Shown here: one piece after another, positions 5,128-6,647 of the stretch
Position numbering within the stretch: position 1 is the stretch's first letter
How the letters are laid out: the number at the start of each line of letters is the position of its first letter
Assembly (NCBI GenBank): GCA_022013615.1
Contig: JAKLQB010000326.1
Location: 1 to 6,647 of the forward strand
Source of the DNA: Desulfobacterales bacterium
GTDB taxonomy: Bacteria > Desulfobacterota > DSM-4660 > Desulfatiglandales > Desulfatiglandaceae
DNA length: 6,647 nt
Direction: 5' to 3'
Made by a program: the position numbers and the translations under genes
The notes under the pieces: generated by a model
What the model was told of the DNA's origin: nothing
The model's input: the letters and a program-made list of their open reading frames with translations, nothing else
Database searches by the model: none

Positions 5128-6311
5128 GACAACTCCTCCTTTTCAATTGCCGGTCCGGGCAAAGAACCAACGGGGTCCGTCAGGAGAAAATCCCCGTTCC
5201 CGATCATGTTTTTCAGGTATTCCGCTACTTCTCTGGCTTTGGAATAGCTTGAGAAACCCCCAGTGGGAACTTGTTTTCCGTTGATTTCGATCGTTCCGCT
5301 CTTAAGTTCAGCATACGTGACTTCCCCAAGCTTGGCCTCACCTTCCCCGGTCGGATAATAAGCGCTGTAATCGACAACAGGTGCCTTCAGTTCCGCATCC
5401 GTGACCGCCACGAATTTCATCATCTCTTCATCGAGGATCGGAATCGGCACCCCTACCGCAACGCTCAGGCTGACTCCGTATCCGGTGTAGGTAACCGCCC
5501 GAAGCCACTTTGGATCCATCTCCTTCAAATTTCCAATGAGTGTCAGCGTTCCAGCGCCTGCCCGTGGCGTTTTGTTTTCAAGCCGCGGCAGGTCCGGATT
5601 GTGCTGGGTGCCGTTCCACGCAACATATCCTTGTGTGCCGCACAAGAATACCCGAGTGCCAATGCCAATGGAACGGTAAAGTGGGTCGTTCATCAGCGGT
5701 GATAGCTGCCCGGCGCTGCAGTAATTGGCGTTACCCAGATTGGGCTTGAGCATCCCCATATAGGTGTAAATCGGTTTGTCGGAAAGATTCACTGCCACGT
5801 TGTAGTTTTGATAGCAGTTTCGAGGATTGAAGAGAATCGCTTCGTTCATATCCTCTAAGCCGATCCATTGCTCTCGTTTTTTCTTAGGATAACAGTCCGT
5901 CCCGTAGGCACCCCCTGCGAGTAAAACCTTTTTCCCTGAAACAAGCTCCTCGATAACATGGGCTCCCCCATATCGAAACTTGCCCGGGTAGTTGTTGTTG
6001 CGAGGATCATCTCCCGGCAGGGCCGTGGCGCCAATGTAAACGTCCGCGGCGGCCAATCCTGCGTATATTGGTACGTCATTCAATGTCGCCCAACCCCCGC
6101 CCAGCTTCATCTTTTCTTTTTGTTGCTTAATGTTAAAAAAAGCTCCCGACGAGCACATGGGACTAAACGTTCCGGTCGTCACCACGTCAACTTCACGGGC
6201 GGCCTTTTTGATGCCCTTTTTTCGGGCAACATCAATGATCTCTTCGGCAGTAAACACCACCACTGATCCCGAACGAATCTTTTCATTTATTTCTTGAATA
6301 GTTTTTGCCAC
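5124..6311 (-). CDS. Homocysteine biosynthesis protein (DUF39/COG1900)
   Basis: The DUF39/HcyBio family (PF01837) makes homocysteine from aspartate semialdehyde and sulfide without the O-acylhomoserine route, as shown genetically and biochemically in methanogens and genetically in Desulfovibrio. The 395-residue protein contains the two cysteine regions reported as important in the methanogen enzyme: T-G-T-F-S-P-M-C53-S-S-G-A and G-G-A-Y-G-T-D-C140-Y-P. Glycine-rich conserved blocks follow (G-G-A-H-V-I-E-E-L, C-S-A-G-Q-L-S-P-L). Some archaeal homologues add a C-terminal CBS-domain pair; none is present here. An ATG at 6327-6329 is possible, but AGGAGG at 6319-6324 lies inside that extension, 7 bases before the GTG at 6309-6311, so I choose GTG. 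It forms an operon with the NIL-ferredoxin gene. Confidence 0.93.
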   Translation of the reverse strand: MAKTIQEINEKIRSGSVVVFTAEEIIDVARKKGIKKAAREVDVVTTGTFSPMCSSGAFFNIKQQKEKMKLGGGWATLNDVPIYAGLAAADVYIGATALPGDDPRNNNYPGKFRYGGAHVIEELVSGKKVLLAGGAYGTDCYPKKKREQWIGLEDMNEAILFNPRNCYQNYNVAVNLSDKPIYTYMGMLKPNLGNANYCSAGQLSPLMNDPLYRSIGIGTRVFLCGTQGYVAWNGTQHNPDLPRLENKTPRAGAGTLTLIGNLKEMDPKWLRAVTYTGYGVSLSVAVGVPIPILDEEMMKFVAVTDAELKAPVVDYSAYYPTGEGEAKLGEVTYAELKSGTIEINGKQVPTGGFSSYSKAREVAEYLKNMIGNGDFLLTDPVGSLPGPAIEKEELS

Positions 6312-6531
6312 TTTTTCGCCTCCTGTCATTAGTGTGAAAGTAAAGGTATGCCCGTAATAATAGATGCGGCTCCTGAAGGAGCCCCGTCATTATCCATAAA
6401 CACACCCCCTCCACGTCCTGGAAAGTAACAAGCGCTATTTTTTTCACCAAAAGAAACATCATCAAATCCATCCTCCCCAGCTACCCGTCCCGACAGCTAA
6501 GACACGGTAGCAATATGGTTGAGCCGGAGAC
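6312..6531 (-). promoter_or_regulatory. 220-base leader region of the homocysteine operon
   Basis: This region lies between the two-CW gene stop and the homocysteine gene. It holds a perfect 6-bp hairpin (GGCTCC, 4-base loop, GGAGCC, at 6368-6383) about 57 bases before the GTG, with no T-run after it, so it is not a terminator by itself. I compared the leader by eye with SAM-I, SAM-II and SAH riboswitch cores, which would make sense for a methionine-pathway gene, and recognised none. No confident -35/-10 pair was found. A promoter is expected here because no minus-strand terminator or short spacing ties it to the upstream gene, but that is inference. A 62-codon frame at 6283-6471 is not supported as a gene. 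Confidence 0.4.
6319..6324 (-). promoter_or_regulatory. Ribosome-binding site that sets the GTG start of the homocysteine gene
   Basis: AGGAGG on the minus strand with a 7-base spacer to GTG (6311-6309). An ATG start at 6329 would place this perfect Shine-Dalgarno inside the coding region and would have no such site of its own. Confidence 0.8.
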
Positions 6532-6645
6532 CTACTCCATCTCAGGCAGGTGTGAAAAGAAAGTGCTGAATACCTCACACGAGCGGCATATTTTCATCTT
6601 TTCGTGCCAATTCTTTTGAACCTTACCTTCACAAATGGTGCCGTT
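6532..6645 (-). CDS. Two-CW-domain protein, C-terminal fragment
   Basis: Reading the minus strand in from the right edge gives 37 residues ending at TAG (6534-6532): N-G-T-I-C-E-G-K-V-Q, then W-H-E-K-M-K-I-C-R-S-C-E-V-F and a short tail. The pattern G-T-x-C-x-G-K-V-Q, then E-K-x3-C-x2-C matches the end of the cysteine-rich two-CW domain common in Desulfobacterota and related anaerobes, often attached to sensor, GAF or chemotaxis modules. The N-terminal part lies outside the window, so the full architecture is unknown. The stop is 220 bases before the homocysteine gene start. Confidence 0.7.
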   Translation of the reverse strand, partial: NGTICEGKVQKNWHEKMKICRSCEVFSTFFSHLPEME

Positions 6646-6647
6646 AA

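Noticed and set aside
6327..6329. ATG start for the homocysteine gene
   Set aside because: It would put the AGGAGG Shine-Dalgarno inside the coding sequence; the GTG 7 bases after that site is better.
6283..6471. 62-codon minus-strand frame in the homocysteine leader
   Set aside because: It overlaps the better-supported start of the homocysteine gene and its product is low-complexity and unlike any family known to me.

Overview
The window looks like a chromosomal segment of an anaerobic bacterium, most likely a sulfate-reducing or syntrophic member of the Desulfobacterota (former Deltaproteobacteria). This is inferred from gene content: a polyferredoxin fragment, an FmdE-family protein, molybdenum/tungsten cofactor genes, a DUF39 homocysteine-forming protein paired with a NIL-ferredoxin, and the end of a two-CW cysteine domain. 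No rRNA, tRNA, CRISPR array, intact insertion sequence or phage gene was seen.

Layout, plus strand, 1-4473. The window opens inside a [4Fe-4S] ferredoxin-type gene whose reading frame stops early at 155-157, in the middle of a cysteine motif. A carboxymuconolactone-decarboxylase-like (CMD) gene without the redox CxxC follows (204-527). After a 106-base gap holding a perfect 9+9 palindrome (549-568) come an FmdE-family zinc-ribbon protein (634-1320), a molybdopterin-binding-domain protein with a C-terminal four-cysteine cluster (1362-2393), and an overlapping gene for a nickel superoxide dismutase (NiSOD)-like protein that runs to 2760. Then come moaA (2889-3884) and mobB (3967-4473). Read together, 634-4473 is a pterin-cofactor block: MoaA starts molybdopterin synthesis, MobB supports the dinucleotide form of the cofactor, and the FmdE and molybdopterin-binding proteins probably help make or insert the cofactor. 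The polyferredoxin and CMD genes are of kinds often found near tungsten/molybdenum aldehyde oxidoreductases, although no such enzyme lies in the window.

Layout, minus strand, 4717-6647. A strong bidirectional hairpin terminator (4662-4697) separates the convergent blocks. On the minus strand a two-gene operon with a 4-base ATGA overlap encodes a DUF39/COG1900 homocysteine-forming protein (5124-6311, start corrected to GTG) and its NIL-domain ferredoxin partner (4717-5127). They make homocysteine directly from aspartate semialdehyde and sulfide. A 220-base leader with a small hairpin lies upstream, and before it is the C-terminal end of a two-CW domain protein (6532-6645) that runs off the right edge.

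The most unusual item is the NiSOD-like gene. Its nickel-hook motif is intact at both cysteines and the tyrosine, but the position of the essential N-terminal histidine is alanine. The frame has no well-placed start codon and must begin inside the upstream gene if the hook is to be translated.
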